This document shows, piece after piece, positions 46,254 to 59,053 of a DNA stretch of 64,000 bases. Source of the stretch: Phorcus lineatus (lineage: Eukaryota > Mollusca > Gastropoda > Trochida > Trochidae); contig OV121081.1 of NCBI GenBank assembly GCA_921293015.1, positions 1,922,001-1,986,000 of the forward strand, read 5' to 3'. A program made the position numbers and the translations under genes. Numbering within the stretch: the first letter of the stretch is position 1; every line of letters starts with the position of its first letter. The notes below the pieces were generated by a model. The model saw only the letters and a list, made by a program, of their open reading frames with translations, was not told the origin of the DNA and searched no databases.

Positions 46254-49200
46254 CTACTCAAAATTATGTCCCGTCTCAGGACTTGTTTCCTGACTCTGGA
46301 GGGACAGAGACTCGTGCCAAACAGGGTTACAGGTCAGGTTAACCTTCCGCCTGAGCGTGAAGACGGGCGCAGGCACCTGCTTGAAGACTCCGTCCCCCAT
46401 GAAAGCGTTGCCCTTGGAGATCTCATCGTTGACCATGAGAAGACAAGACAGCAGATCATGTCGGTCCGCCTGCTTCTCAAGAATCTCGGCCAGCTTGATG
46501 ATGTACCATGAACCCATGTCTCGGCTCCTGTACGACACATATCCAGGGAAGGTTGAGTAGCCAAACAGGAAGTCGGCCTCGTCTGGAATAATGTTGGCCT
46601 CGATATCGCCCATCGGTTGACTGTTGGTTGCTGGGCGATTTTGTTTCACTGAAGCTGTAGCAGAGGACGGGTTGACGCCAGATTCGTCTACTTTTAAGCC
46701 TTTCATTCTATCGGAGCCTTGAGCTCCCTGGATGAAGAATATTTTAGGCTTGCCAGCAAGACTTGGACATGCACTTGCTCGGAATGGCGATGTGATCTCG
46801 GACAAGCGCACAGTACGACAGTTAGTGCCGTACACGACATCTTTAGCGCAGTGTGACAACACGCAACAGACGAAGGCGTCGGACTTTGAGTGATCCTGTC
46901 GGGCCACATCTACTGCTGTGGTCACGAGGCCGGTGTCCGTAAGATTTTTGCAGATCTGGACCTTGAACTCAAACTTTGTGAAGATGTTCCTGAGTCTCTC
47001 GACATCGCTGTTTGAGCCAACCCTGTTGCCAAGGCGAGGGTTCATCTTCCGTGCCTCTGAATCTTCCTCAAATTCCACATTGTTGATAATCAGACAAATG
47101 CCTCTAGGTCGTGCATTCATCGGGTACTCTGAAGAGAAACAATGTAACCAATGTACCTAACGTATCACTTGCTGCACTATACAAATGGATATAAATCGGA
47201 GATTATTTTCAGAGAATTACCTGGTTCGTTCTCTCGCTAGAGAGGTTACTAAGTCTTTTATTTCTTTTCTTTCCCCTGCCCTCTGTAACGAGTGTAGCGC
47301 TTCACGTGATAGATATACTAAATCCTGATTGGTAGCAAAAAGATCAGAACTGAGCATTTTTACCTTTGAGAAGGACTTTATCCTCTCAACCCCTGCGGTG
47401 CGCATTTAATTATTACTTATAGTCTGAGTGTTCATGTTTTCCAAAATTTCACCACCAGGAGACTTAAAAAAACCCAGATATATGCTCCAGTATAAGGGGT
47501 AAAAAACATGAGTGAGTAGCCCTGATGGGAGGAGATTGACCTTAGTTAAAACATGTGGAGTTATTTGATATTCTCACAATTCTTGAAATGTCTCTCTCGA
47601 ATGTCTGATTAAAATCACTTTCAGCTAACCCTTAACAGACAGAATTGCCTCATTTTGCAACATATTACATTTCAGCCAGTTTAGACCAAAATGAAACATA
47701 CCGAGCTCCGAGTCATAAGAGTGAGCCCCAAGATATGACGTCATCAGATCATCCATTTGCGCGACATCCGCTCTATAGTCGGGACCATCGTGCTGAGTGT
47801 GCGTAATGGCCGAGGTGGACGGCGTCAGTGGGAATGGAGGTGAGACCACACTCCGACTAGCACAGAAACATTCAAGACGTCTAAAAGTCCCTTGAAACTC
47901 GTTATAAAAATCGGGATATTTACTCTTCAGAGCTTGGATAATCTGTTCATGCGGCACACGTGCTTTTTCCAGTTCCGCCCATTTCTGAGAGTTCGTAATG
48001 GCTGCACTTCGAAGATCAGCATGCAGAACGGATGTTATCGCTTTCATTTCCAACAAAGGTTTTGCTAACCTCTTTAACTTAAAAAAGAACAAATGTTAAA
48101 TTAGCAAATGGATTCTCACCTTCGAAAAACAAGAAAGCACTCAAGGGTCCACATTTTTGAATATCGCGAGCTTTTATGATAGTCGTAAGTATCATAAATT
48201 TGATCAAAGTCATCTTCATGCATAGAGAAAAAAGAAAATGTAGGTCATGATATACAATAAATCTGACTAAATTAGTACTTCATGTGTTTGTAATAAAGGG
48301 AAAATCATGTTTTTTTATAATCTTCACTCTACTATCTTGACGTCATTTGCGACTCTTGCTGTGCATTATGAAATTTATCTTGCATGTACCCGTGCAAATT
48401 GAGCATACCCATACATGTGCTGCAATGGTTGTCCACTTCCTTCGTTACATAAGTGTAGGTTAACAATACAGCAGTTTCCCGTCCTATATAAACTTATTTG
48501 TGCAGATCTTTCTGAATGGCTACTATCAAAAGTCGTTGTCAGGCATAGAATTATTTCACATTTGCAGAAAAAATGTAATTTAAATGAATCCAGGATATGA
48601 ATTGATTTAATCAAAACGCATATCCAGAGTAAGGTCTGGGAGGATGTTCAAGCACCGAATGTTACATTGTATCCCTACCTCAACTGTCTGGTAGACTTTG
48701 CACACGACACACTTGGTCTCAGTTTGGTCCAGGATATCTTCTTCCTTCAGAAGCTCTTTAGCCAGATGGGCGTGGCTCTTCTCCATGGCCGGAATCAGCG
48801 ACCTATGGAACTCTTCCGACGTCACCCGACCCTCAACATACCTTGTATACGTAGAGAGTCTAACATCAAAATCTTTATCTTCCGCGTAAAGCATACATAG
48901 CGCCAGTCTCGGTCACTGGCTACTCAAGCCTTCCAGCATTTCGTCAAATGTTCCGTGTCAGCTCTTCGACGTACTACAGTTGAAATTTATGCCTATTCAG
49001 TAATCTTTTAAAGGTAAAGTTAACAGCCAATCAGGGCGCTTCACCCGGTGGCCAATGAGGGCGCTTCACCCGGTATTGCAGCAGGGCTTAAGTAAACCAG
49101 TAATGAAGACTTGCGAGAGTCACGACTTACGGGGGACATCGGATAATCTTATCGTTAGGGAAATCCGAAATCTCTTTAAGTGTACAGTGAATAACCTTCT

Positions 49201-50783
49201 GAACAATGTTTGACAATTTCTGGATGAACAAGATGCAGAATGCCATGCCGACGCATAAGTCTATATACCATCCTAAAGAACACAAGACTATAGAAGCAAT
49301 TCCAGCTATTGCTAGAATGAAATGAAATACAGTTATAACTGCCATGAGATAAGTCATTATTTATACATATTCGTTATAGATAAATAACACTATCCATTTC
49401 AAGCAAGTTTCAAACCTCAAAAACTCTTCATTCTGTAACCTTGGCGTTGGTTTGCAGATGATGCTGTTCTTATCAGTGACTGACATGACGTCATCCTCGT
49501 ACAAACGCTCCAAGACACTCCTGTCTCGAAGGTCAAGGTCGTTTAATAGGAGCGTACGGCACTTCACCAGGGCTTGTCTGTGATAATCGGTCCCTGTTCT
49601 ATCGTTTGTGAAGTCTAGAATAAAAGTTAACAAGGGAATTCTAGGTCAATTCATGGTTGAACGTCTTAACCAAACAACATTTATAATCACTATTTTGACG
49701 TACTTGAATAGCCTATAACTGAAGGGAGTGTATATTGGGCATCAAACACAGGCGACAGACTCTGAAATTACAATATCATTTAAGTATGTATACTTGAAGC
49801 TATATAACATAAACAAGGTCTGATTATACTGGATTCCTGGCTCGATTGCCCTGTTTAAACTTCGTAGAAGGATCCCAGTTCCCATTTCCGGTCCCCTTGC
49901 AGGCACGACTGCTTCACACCTTGTTTATGTTATATAGCTACATGTTTATATGCTATCATGATATTGTACATTCAGGGTCTGGGGCCTGTGGCATCAAAGT
50001 ATGATCATCCAATCTATATTCAGTAAGCCAACTTACGACGTCACAACCTTTGCGTTTTGTCCTTTTGTCGGATCTACATTGTTTATCAAAAGTAAACGTG
50101 CTATCCAATCTCCAGACCCGATATCTAACCTAAATTTCATTTCTTTATTCTCATTTTGCATTACTACAACAAAATCCATACTTAGAAAACAGACTTATAG
50201 TCGATGCAGTGTATACACTGCCTACAGAAAGACAAATTTATTCGGTCACAAGGCCATAGGCCCATAATACAAGGCAAATGCAAATATTATTTGCACTGCC
50301 CAAACACAAAAGATGACAGTTCAAAAGGCCTTATATATCTCAAGATGTTTTATAGGCCTACCAGACTGGATCAATGAAATATTTTAAGTTTGGATAGAAC
50401 AAATCTGCGTCTTCCAAAATTAAAAGGTACAGCTATTCGTTCAAAGGGTTAATAGGCTTCGTATTTTAATGCACTGAAAAATATAATGTATATTACCTAC
50501 CTATTATAAAAGGTTCTTTTTCTTTGAACTTTTGCATCAGGTAATTTTCCAAACGCCTTACTGCTTTTTGTATCTTTTTTGGGTTCAGTGTTCCTAAACG
50601 CTGCAATTCCTCGCACTTCTTGGAATACAGCGTGAATCTCTCTTCCAAATTCCGCATACTTTTCTCCTTTGCCTCTCTCAAGATCTCGGCAACGTCAGGA
50701 ACATCATCCATTGACGTACCGTCAGGGTTAAGGTCACGTACTTTTTCATTTGTCACGTGGTCATCAATCCCAGAGGTCGCCAT
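46254..50783 (-). CDS. CARD-caspase-like protein lacking the catalytic cysteine (pseudocaspase)
   Basis: Minus-strand exons are 50783-50501, 49614-49416, 48907-48679, 48077-47702 and 47128-46254. Phases agree and the joined frame is 653 aa. The start of exon 3 is uncertain (weak acceptor). Exon 2 resembles a CARD (HRQALVKCRTLLLNDLDLRD, LERLYEDDV, RLQNEEFLR). The last exon is a caspase p20/p10 domain: PMNARPRGICLIINN, RVGSNSDVERL with the P1-pocket Arg, CCVLSHC with the catalytic His, FLFGYSTFPGYVSYRSRD-GSW, and VPAPVFTLRRK. The active-site pentapeptide QACxG reads QGAQG (FFIQGAQG), so the nucleophile Cys is Ala, and LSHG is LSHC. Family knowledge: such proteins (like c-FLIP) regulate true caspases rather than cleave. 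A C-terminal tail follows the p10 part. Confidence 0.8.
49131..49357 (-). other. Hydrophobic open frame with a consensus donor, doubtful
   Basis: Reading from ATG 49357, two hydrophobic stretches (VITVFHFILAIAGIASIVL and a second around LCVGMAFCILF) are followed by GTAAGT at 49130. It lies between caspase-like exons 2 and 3, but its phase does not fit exon 2. It could be chance or an exon of an alternative transcript. Confidence 0.15.
49798..49939. mobile_element. 142-bp MITE with perfect 22-bp inverted ends
   Basis: AGCTATATAACATAAACAAG plus GT at the left end is perfectly inverted at the right (49918-49939). The interior is non-coding. It lies in intron 1 of the caspase-like gene. Superfamily unknown. 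Confidence 0.75.
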
Positions 50784-50939
50784 TCTTGTCGATTTCTTTC
50801 AAGACCAACTGCATGACAAAACGTCTTTATTGACATTTAACATACATGCGATGTTTTGCAAAATTATATATACTGAATTAATTATATTCGCTCTTTTAAA
50901 GTCACCAACAAAAGAAGGATAAAAATCGAATATCATTGA

Positions 50940-51030
50940 AATCAGATCGAAAAGATAGGTCGTACCTAACTGCAAGAATTTATAATAATAATTATACTAA
51001 TAATGATGATGATGATGACGATGATGATGT
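50940..51030. repeat. TAA/GATGAT trinucleotide tracts
   Basis: Short AATAAT and GATGATGATGACGATGATG runs upstream of the caspase-like first exon. Confidence 0.8.
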
Positions 51031-51263
51031 ACTGCCTTTTTCAGGATTTGTTTACACTATCGCATCATCTAAGAGCTTAAATGTTTATATACAATCACAT
51101 GAAAATTTTATGTCCATGATACTTATCATTTCAACATTTATTTTATAGAGATATTGTTTTTGGAACAAAAGATGTATGCATTCTCTTAGTTTTTGTCACG
51201 GTGTATCAAAATCTAAACTCAGACGAGAACCGTTTATCCGGCAGAAAGATAAGAAAATAAAAA

Positions 51264-52680
51264 TATAGTCGCAAGCGACGACAAACGGATTCAGCGCATT
51301 AAAAGAACATTCATTACGTACATCGTGATGTTAGCAATCTTCCCTGAAAGTTTCATGAAAATTGGCCGACGCATTTGGTTACAACAGCATGTTTCCTCTG
51401 ACCTAATGTGTGATTATTGCAAAGAAGTTGATAATGTGAAAACACTGTGCTACTCAATCAATTGCAATCATCTTATGTTGCCAATCAAAAACCTGAGTGA
51501 AACTAAAATCGTATCAGGTCATATATCACCAATATCGTAATATATAAGATATAGTTGAATCAATACAATTTTAGTTCATAGATAATGAAACAGAGGAATT
51601 GTAACAAATATGCTTATGTTGCGGGTTAAGTGCTTTAGTTAAAACAATTACTTTAATAACTCCATGTTTTACACTTTACAAATCATCATTTACTACAATT
51701 CTGATCATTTCAGAATATGTGCTGTTTTTGCTCCTTACTGAATTGTGCTCATGCTGTTTCATATAGTGCTCCTATTTGTCACGCTGAACATGATACTTGA
51801 AATCGACCGACTTTGACGGCCTGTATCTCAGTTGTTATGAACACGATTGAATTAAATGTTAATAATCTTGAAAGTATATTCTTTCGTCTGTCTTTTGAGG
51901 TAATACACAACGTTGTATGGTTTGTTGTTTGTCAGTTTGGACATTACAAGAAAACACTGTAAACGCCTTGTTTTCTGAATTTGCAAACTTTGACTTTCAC
52001 GCATGACCGGAAATGACTGTTCGCGAGCAATGTTTTTCTTGATTCGTAGAGACATTAGTCACATCTAACTCTCATGCAAAAATCATGAAATTCGACGGGT
52101 AGGCTTTTGAGTTATCTGCTCTTAAAGTTTGCAATTTTTGAAAATTTTGAAAATTGGAATGGTCGCTGTGGAAAAAGTATTGTGAATTTTTAGATTCTGA
52201 GACAATGTTGTTATAAGCCAATGCTTTAACTACCTATCATGTAAGTATCGGATCTCTACTGCAAGTATTAGCAGAGAAGTGATCCCTCAAATGTGCATGG
52301 GGTCTTGAACTTGCAAAAAGTGTGAAAATTCAAGATGGCGCCGAAATCACGTGACTTTCGAATTCGCCATGATTTACTTTTTTGCTTGCAATTTAATTGC
52401 GCATCTTTTGAAACAAGTTTCAAGTCTCTAAGTCAATTTTGAAATTTTTTCCAATGTTAATTTTCAAAACTTTGAGTGGCACTGAGCCTTTAATGAAATG
52501 TCCGAATTGGCTGAAAAGTTTCATGTCACTAGTTCCTTGTAAGGGCTATAAGATCGTAAAGTTTGGTTGTATTTGAGATAGTACTTTTGGTTGAATCTTG
52601 TTCACAAAATCGTGGAATAATAAAAATAATAATAAACACGCCAATAACAATAAGGATTCAGCAAAATTGCTGAATCCTTA
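51264..52680 (+). repeat. Hairpin-ended dispersed repeat, unit 1
   Basis: It begins ATAGTCGCAAGCGACGAC and ends in a perfect 12-bp-stem hairpin AAGGATTCAGCA / TGCTGAATCCTT (52652-52679). It has no coding capacity. Its 3' ~700 bp is similar to that of unit 2. Confidence 0.65.
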
Positions 52681-52683
52681 AAT

Positions 52684-54306
52684 ATAGTCGCAAGCGACGA
52701 CAATGACAGGATTCAGCGAAATATGAGCACCCGTGGCTCTTGGGGGCAAAGTAAGTGCTTTTCCAAGTTTAGATAGCGTTTTGAAGACATTTTTAGTGCA
52801 CTGCAGTTGATTTAGCCGTATTCTGAAGGAAAATGACGTTTTGTATACGTTTTCAGTACGTAGCGAGACATATGAGCGGAAGTGAGGTTTACTCGATGTA
52901 CACGGCCTGCTGCCAGTTGAGGCAAGAAAGCAACAAGATCAAAATGTGAGGGGTATCTGGAGGGGAGGCACTAGAGGTTTGAAAGTTGAAAAAGGGTTAG
53001 TGTTTTCCTTCAGCGTGATCAGGTGCTTTGCCGACACTGGAATATAGTTCCCGAATGCTGGTACATAGGTTGAGGATCTTTATATATATAAATAATCAAG
53101 ACTATGTCAGTCAGTCAGCTCAGATCAGTCAGGCAGGCTTTTTTGCTCGCTTCTCTGCCTGTCTGATCAGAATTTGACAGTGCTTGACGCACTTGTGTGC
53201 ATTTGCTCATCTCGCGCACGCTGTCCATACGTCCAGTCGTACGGACTTCTGCTGCATAAAGCCATTTCGGCCTTCTCTAGACTGTAAATTACGTGATAAT
53301 TCATAAGACATCGAAGAGTACTTCTTCACACTTCTGCCCCATGTCGCATGTCTTGACAGGAAGGGTGTTTTCCTTCAACTTTTCAAATTAACCCTTGCTA
53401 ACGCACTCAGCGAATCTTGCTACAAGAGCAATGTAGAGTATTTCTGTCAACTTTTGCCCTTTCACACATGCAAGAGCGCATGTACCTGCATTTGGACATG
53501 TCACACGTCTCGGCCGTTCTTCAATATTGATGTTTTCCTTCAATTGTTTGCAATTTAACCCTTGCTAACGCACTTAATTGACATGTAGTATGATGCAAAC
53601 TTTGACTCTCTCTTGTGAACTGAAATGACTGTTCGCGATCAATGTTATGCTTGATTCTTAAAGACCTTGGTCGTGTCTATCTCTCATGCAAATTTCATGA
53701 AATTCGACGGGTAGGTTTTTCAGTTATCTGCCCTTGAAGTTGGCGATTTTTGAAAATTCACTGACTTTGAGTGGTTACTGTGGTAAAAGTATTAGGAATT
53801 TGCGAATTCCAAGACGAACTTGTTTTAGACCAATCATTTAGCTGTGTAACTGTGTAAGTATCATCTCTCTACTGCAAGTAGCAGCAGTGTAGTGTCCGCT
53901 CAAAGGTGCACGGGGTCGGACATTCCTAAAAAGTGCGTAAATTCAAGATGGCGCCCAAACCACGTGACTTACGAATTTGACATGATTTACTTTTTTGCTT
54001 GAAATTTTATTGCGCATCTTTTAAAGCAAGTTTCAAGTCTCTAAGTTAATTTTGAAAAATTTTCCAATGTTAATTTTCAAAACTTTGAGTGGTACTGAGC
54101 CTTTAATGCAATGTTCGAATTGCCTGAAAAGTTACGTTTCGCCAGTTCGTTGTAAGGGCTATAAGCTTGTAAAGTTTGGTTGTAATTGAGTCGGTAGTTT
54201 TGGCTGAATGTTGTTCACAAAAATCGTGGAATAATAATAATAATAATAATAAAAATAATAAACACGCCAATAACAATAAGGATTCAGCATTTCTGCTGAA
54301 TCCTTA
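52684..54306 (+). repeat. Hairpin-ended dispersed repeat, unit 2
   Basis: It starts immediately after unit 1 with the same ATAGTCGCAAGCGACGAC and ends with the same hairpin stem (54278-54305), with a changed loop. The 5' ~900 bp differs from unit 1, so the two units share only their ends and 3' part. Confidence 0.65.
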
Positions 54307-56240
54307 ATAATCAAGCCAATAATAGTAAGAGAGAAGCAGCCAGTGAATCCAGTGATTTATTTGCAGTCTAAACAAGACGATAACCGGGTACGACAACTGA
54401 CTACCCGTAGACATCTCAACAGGAGTTAACAACTCATTAGGGGAGTCAACGACCCGTGAATAAACAAATAGACAGCATAGACTAGGGAATCACAGTAGCA
54501 TCGCTAATACATAGACGGTGAAATAACTAGACAAGCTAATGGCCGTCTCAATTAGATACCATCAATCAGAAAAATCAACACTGGCGTCGAATACACAGAT
54601 GCTTAACGGGTCACGGATGGACGAAATAGGGATGAATAAACAACAAGCTCACAGTACTTTAGATGATCCCTAATCACTACTTGAATGAGTAAATAAATAA
54701 GAACACTAGTTGGGGTATAGTAAAAACGTATATAATATAATACAACAGCCAATGTCAATTGTTATGCATTAGAGGAACGTGTCTATTAGTATTTCATACA
54801 CGTTAGAGTGTGGTAAATCACTTGATTCATATTTCAAGTATTCGAGAGTGAGAGAGAGACATAAAATGTATCACTTTTTTTATGTTGGCCACCATAATGG
54901 TTATGAGAGACATTTTCTCATGTATATACATAAAACCAACAGTACTTTAAAACAAAACAACACACATACATACTTAACAATACATGTTACATACTGAAAC
55001 TAGACTAACATTCCTTCAAAACACAGGCCTATAAATCCCTACCTAGGTAGCTGAGTAATGCATTAAAGGGGCATTGCGCAACGGATATAGTATAACCAGT
55101 TTTCCCTATGTACAAACGTAGTGAGGAGAGGTTGGAAATTAAAGCTTTCTCTCGACTCGATTCGAAATCATTTTTGTGTGTCAAAATCAAAATACACACA
55201 CGGTTGTGCTCGCTTAGTTCAAACCTTATGTCTTTCAATTATTGACTGGTAATATTTAATTCACCATTCACTAAATCAATTTAGTAAGCATACTGATTGG
55301 ATTTAGTAAGCTTACCTAATCGATTTGAACTAGTAAATTTACCAAATGAATTAGCAAGCTTACTAATTCATTCAATAAGCTTACTAATTCATTTCGATTT
55401 ACCAAGTTTACTTAATCGTTTCTATTCGTGGCTAAGAAACTTGTACTGGAAAAAATAAGATAGGGATATCAAGATTTTTATGATTGAAATATTTTCAGGT
55501 GGTCAATAAATATTGAAAAATGATTCATGTTCACTGTTTCGTTCAGCACGAGCCTAGTCCTGTATTGCGCTAGTTCTGATGACCTATTTTACTTCCTGGT
55601 TGTAGTAGCTATTTAGTTCACATCAATTGTGGTGGTTATTATGGTGAGTAAGCCAACCAGATAAAGGGATTTTCAATCGATGTGATAGCCTTTCAAAAAT
55701 CAAAAGCAGCTGGATAGAAAAGTACTGTGGTCGACCCTACATTGCAATACATAGTCCCTCTCCTACACGATACAGGAATATATATATATATACATATGGA
55801 AACTCGCCTCCTTGTCAAACAATCAAATATTTCGTAATAATCTATATTAACATCATTATTAAAGCGATCGTCGGTTTAGGTAGTGCATGCAGATACAGGC
55901 CTACCTTATTGAGTTAGTGACATCAAGATATGGCCGTGAATCTCGGCTTCTCTGCCAGGTTAACATATCACTTGTATTTCCGTGTTTCTATTTTTAACTT
56001 ACTTGAAATTGTAATGTTTATTTTATAAAAGTGAATGGTATGCATTGCGTGATAATTATTTTTGACAGCCAGTTGTATCTGTAAACACGAGTGAATCATC
56101 AACAATAGGCAGCTAACTCATCAAAATAAGATGTAAGACGCGTAGAGTTAATCAAATAATTAATGGGTTTGGCTTGATAGGCTTTTTGGGCTGCGTTTGA
56201 TTTGCCGACTCGAATGTCCTCCTCGTTGACGTCCACACTC
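54307..56240. other. Gene-free stretch with short degenerate repeats
   Basis: It includes an AT-rich cluster at 55270-55430 in which AAGCTTACTAATTCATT-like words recur several times. No exon is recognised. Confidence 0.4.
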
Positions 56241-56244
56241 CCTG

Positions 56245-56252
56245 TATATATG
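56245..56252 (+). promoter_or_regulatory. TATA-like box of the small three-exon gene
   Basis: TATATATG lies ~97 bp upstream of the start ATG, downstream of a GC-richer stretch. It is a plausible core promoter. Confidence 0.35.
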
Positions 56253-56341
56253 AGACATCATTCTCAGTTGCGTCACTTTGTCCAAAACTTGGAAACAGAC
56301 ACATCGAAAATCAGCATCAACGTAAAGTACATTTTGTAAAA

Positions 56342-57348
56342 ATGAAGAAAGATCTTGAATACCTTGCAGTGGCTGAGTTCAACAGTAAGTTTCGATATTA
56401 CATATCTGTTCCATTTTCAATACATGTGTACATAGTTTTTTTTTGCTTTTGTAAAGAATAAACACTTGTGCAACAGGCGCACTGCAAAAAAATGAATAAT
56501 ACAAAGCATGACATAACGTCAGTGGTATCTCAAAAAAATGTTCCATTCAAACTTACCACGGTGAAAGTGAGTAAGTAGTTAGGTTAATTTCCGAATAAAT
56601 ATTTCAAATGGCTATGTTTTATTCTAGGCAAAGAATCACGGATCACTCAGCTGGAAACCCTGATCAAACAGCATCAGATGGAGATGAAGCAATCCCCGAG
56701 TGAGGTGATTACACTGAATTTATCGTATGATGTATACAGTGTACGAAGTTTTATTTTTCCTACTTAACTCACACAAAATCAATTTTGCTCGGTAATTACG
56801 CAAATTAAAATGTGTTCAAATGCGAGTAATGTACATTGATCCGCAACTACTATCAGTGATCGGTTAACACAGATTGTACCCAATACCTTTAATAATGCTC
56901 TGAAATATTCGATTATTACATAACTTCTTTCTTTAGATTGTCGAATTTGTTAAAGGCGCTCACACCGTTATCAAATCTATTATTTTTTAAAAAGCCTTTA
57001 GCTTTAGTCACTTTATAACATTGCAGTAAAGAAGGAAATCAAATGATTATCGTTTTACCTAAAATATAATGGTTAATTTTAAAAGTGGGTCGTTTAAGGT
57101 AAGTCATTTTAACTATCCATGCTGTAATGTTGCAGGTTCGGTTCGAGGTGGCCTACCGAGACTCTCTCCAGGAGAGACTGGCCTACCATTCCTGCAGAAC
57201 TGTACAGAAGAGCTGGCTCATTGGTGAACCACATCAACAGAAAGAGACACTGGTTCAGAAAATTCAGAGACTTTGTGGTTCAGGCGTGGACTGGTCTCAA
57301 GCAGACAATCACCAGATGCTTCGGTCGGATCAGACGCTTCTTTCATAG
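56342..57348 (+). CDS. Small three-exon gene, coiled-coil-like N-terminus, function unknown
   Basis: Exon 1 is 56342-56384 (MKKDLEYLAVAEFN, GTAAGT donor) and exon 2 is 56628-56704. Exon 2 encodes a charged helix, SRITQLETLIKQHQMEMKQS. Exon 3 begins at 57136 after TTGCAG. With the donor at 56705 the product is 110 aa and stops at 57348. With an alternative donor at 56725 exon 3 is read in another frame to 57358, giving 120 aa with a basic, aromatic C-terminus (HWFRKFRDFVVQAW, CFGRIRRFF). The second frame has the more protein-like composition. Poly(A) signal AATAAA at 57536-57541. I do not recognise the family. Confidence 0.5.
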
Positions 57349-57535
57349 GCATCACTAGCCAAAACCATTTTGAATAATGCAAGGAAATGATCTTAATTAT
57401 AAATCATGAAACGTATCCATATGTGTTTTTCTTTACAGATCAAGACAACAAAAGTTTTCCTAATACATCGCAGCGCTGTCACTGTATAGATAAAACTACT
57501 TTATATCGTACTATTTGTCTCCATACCATCTAGCA

Positions 57536-57541
57536 AATAAA
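57536..57541 (+). terminator. Poly(A) signal of the small three-exon gene
   Basis: AATAAA ~190 bp after the stop codon, followed by a TG-rich stretch (CTGCCTGTCTGTCTG), as expected downstream of a cleavage site. Confidence 0.5.
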
Positions 57542-57548
57542 ATCTGCC

Positions 57549-59053
57549 TGTCTGTCTGATCTATATTACACTTCGATGTCGAGTCGCCTTTGCTTACACG
57601 CGGGGATCGATGTCGCAGTGTACGTTGTTTACGGTCACGTACGCCGTTTGGTGTGCTGAGATACAAATCAAGCTTTCTTACGTCATTCCTCGAAGATGCG
57701 CCATCTATCGGGAAAACCCCTTTCTATAAATAGTACTTCCTGTTTTCAAAACGCCACGATGCAATTGCTGAGGTATACATTCACATCATTTATAGTTATT
57801 AATGGACTCGAGACAATCCATGATATATATACTCGATGCGGGTATGAACGCTAGATAAGTGCGGCAGGGTTGTTTATAATAACTCAATATACACATTAAT
57901 AAACACGAGGACTATTAGTCTGTTAAATCACACTGTAATCAGGTACATGTAGTTGTCCACACGAAGTTAACCGATTACCCTCGTGTCTAAGTTTAACTAG
58001 AGGTGACATGAAGTATCCTCCCAAAAAACAGAATTTCCAAGAGACAGAGAGCTTAAAACAACACTTTTCATGTTTGACAAATGATGTGTAACATCGGCTC
58101 TAAGTTCTAACCTTTGAAAAAATGAAACAGCCCAGATAAAAGAAGACAGAATTCCCAAAAGACAGAATAAGACAAAATTAAAATACATACAATTGTAATG
58201 ATGAGAATAATTGGTATGTAATTTACATTTTGACTAAATAGAGATGGCAACACATTTCTACAAAAGAGAAAGAGGAGCAGTAGTAGTGAAGAAAAATACA
58301 GAAAAAAGCCCTGGTATTATCATGTGTTCACAACATAAAGGCGAAAAAAAACTTGATATATAGTAAAAGGTAATTAATTCGAATCTAAGTGCAACCTCAA
58401 AAATCTCTGGGTTTTTTTAAATAGTGATTTGAATTGACCCTCTGTAACACAAAAACAACTTTGTCTCAAACTACTCTCTAGGGTACAAACGTGAAAAATA
58501 GTTCTGACCACAAACTGCAGTCCTTGTAGTACACAAATAAATTAAATTAATTTTGCCGTGGAACCAAAAGTGTATGAAAAAACCCACTTTAATCTAATGA
58601 ATTTTTTGTTATGTTTATTCTATGTTACTCCTTAGTATTTTAATTAGTCCCTTCAACTTTGAGTTAATAATGGTTTTACTGAAATTATTTCGACACATTT
58701 CCATTATTATTTTTAAGTTTATTCATTTCCCGCTGTTTACCTGAAAATTCATGAACTTGTCATTTCCGAATACATTTTATGTCAGGGTATCTTTATCAAG
58801 ATGTCTATTTCAGATATGAGTAGACCATAAGATTGGAGACCTCGACCGAGACGATGTCAACAAGTAGACATCTCATCAGTAGACCAATTCAACAGCAGAT
58901 CATCAATCCATACATTGTAAACAATTTCAACAATAGACCAATTCAACAGTAGACGTCTCAAGAATTGACCATCTTTGTAGTAAATCATCTCAGCATCTAG
59001 TGATCACGTGTCAGTGTAAAACTCTCCAGGCTGGTCAGTTCATCGTTCACAGA
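57549..59053. other. Intergenic stretch upstream of the TMEM241-like gene
   Basis: No exon is recognised. At 58850-58970 words such as CAATTCAACAGTAGAC recur as a short degenerate tandem. The promoter of the downstream gene should lie near the end of this stretch, but no TATA box is evident. Confidence 0.4.

Noticed and set aside
57997-58188. 63-codon hydrophobic antisense frame
   Set aside because: A single AT-rich frame with no exon signals. Hydrophobicity follows from T-rich codons.
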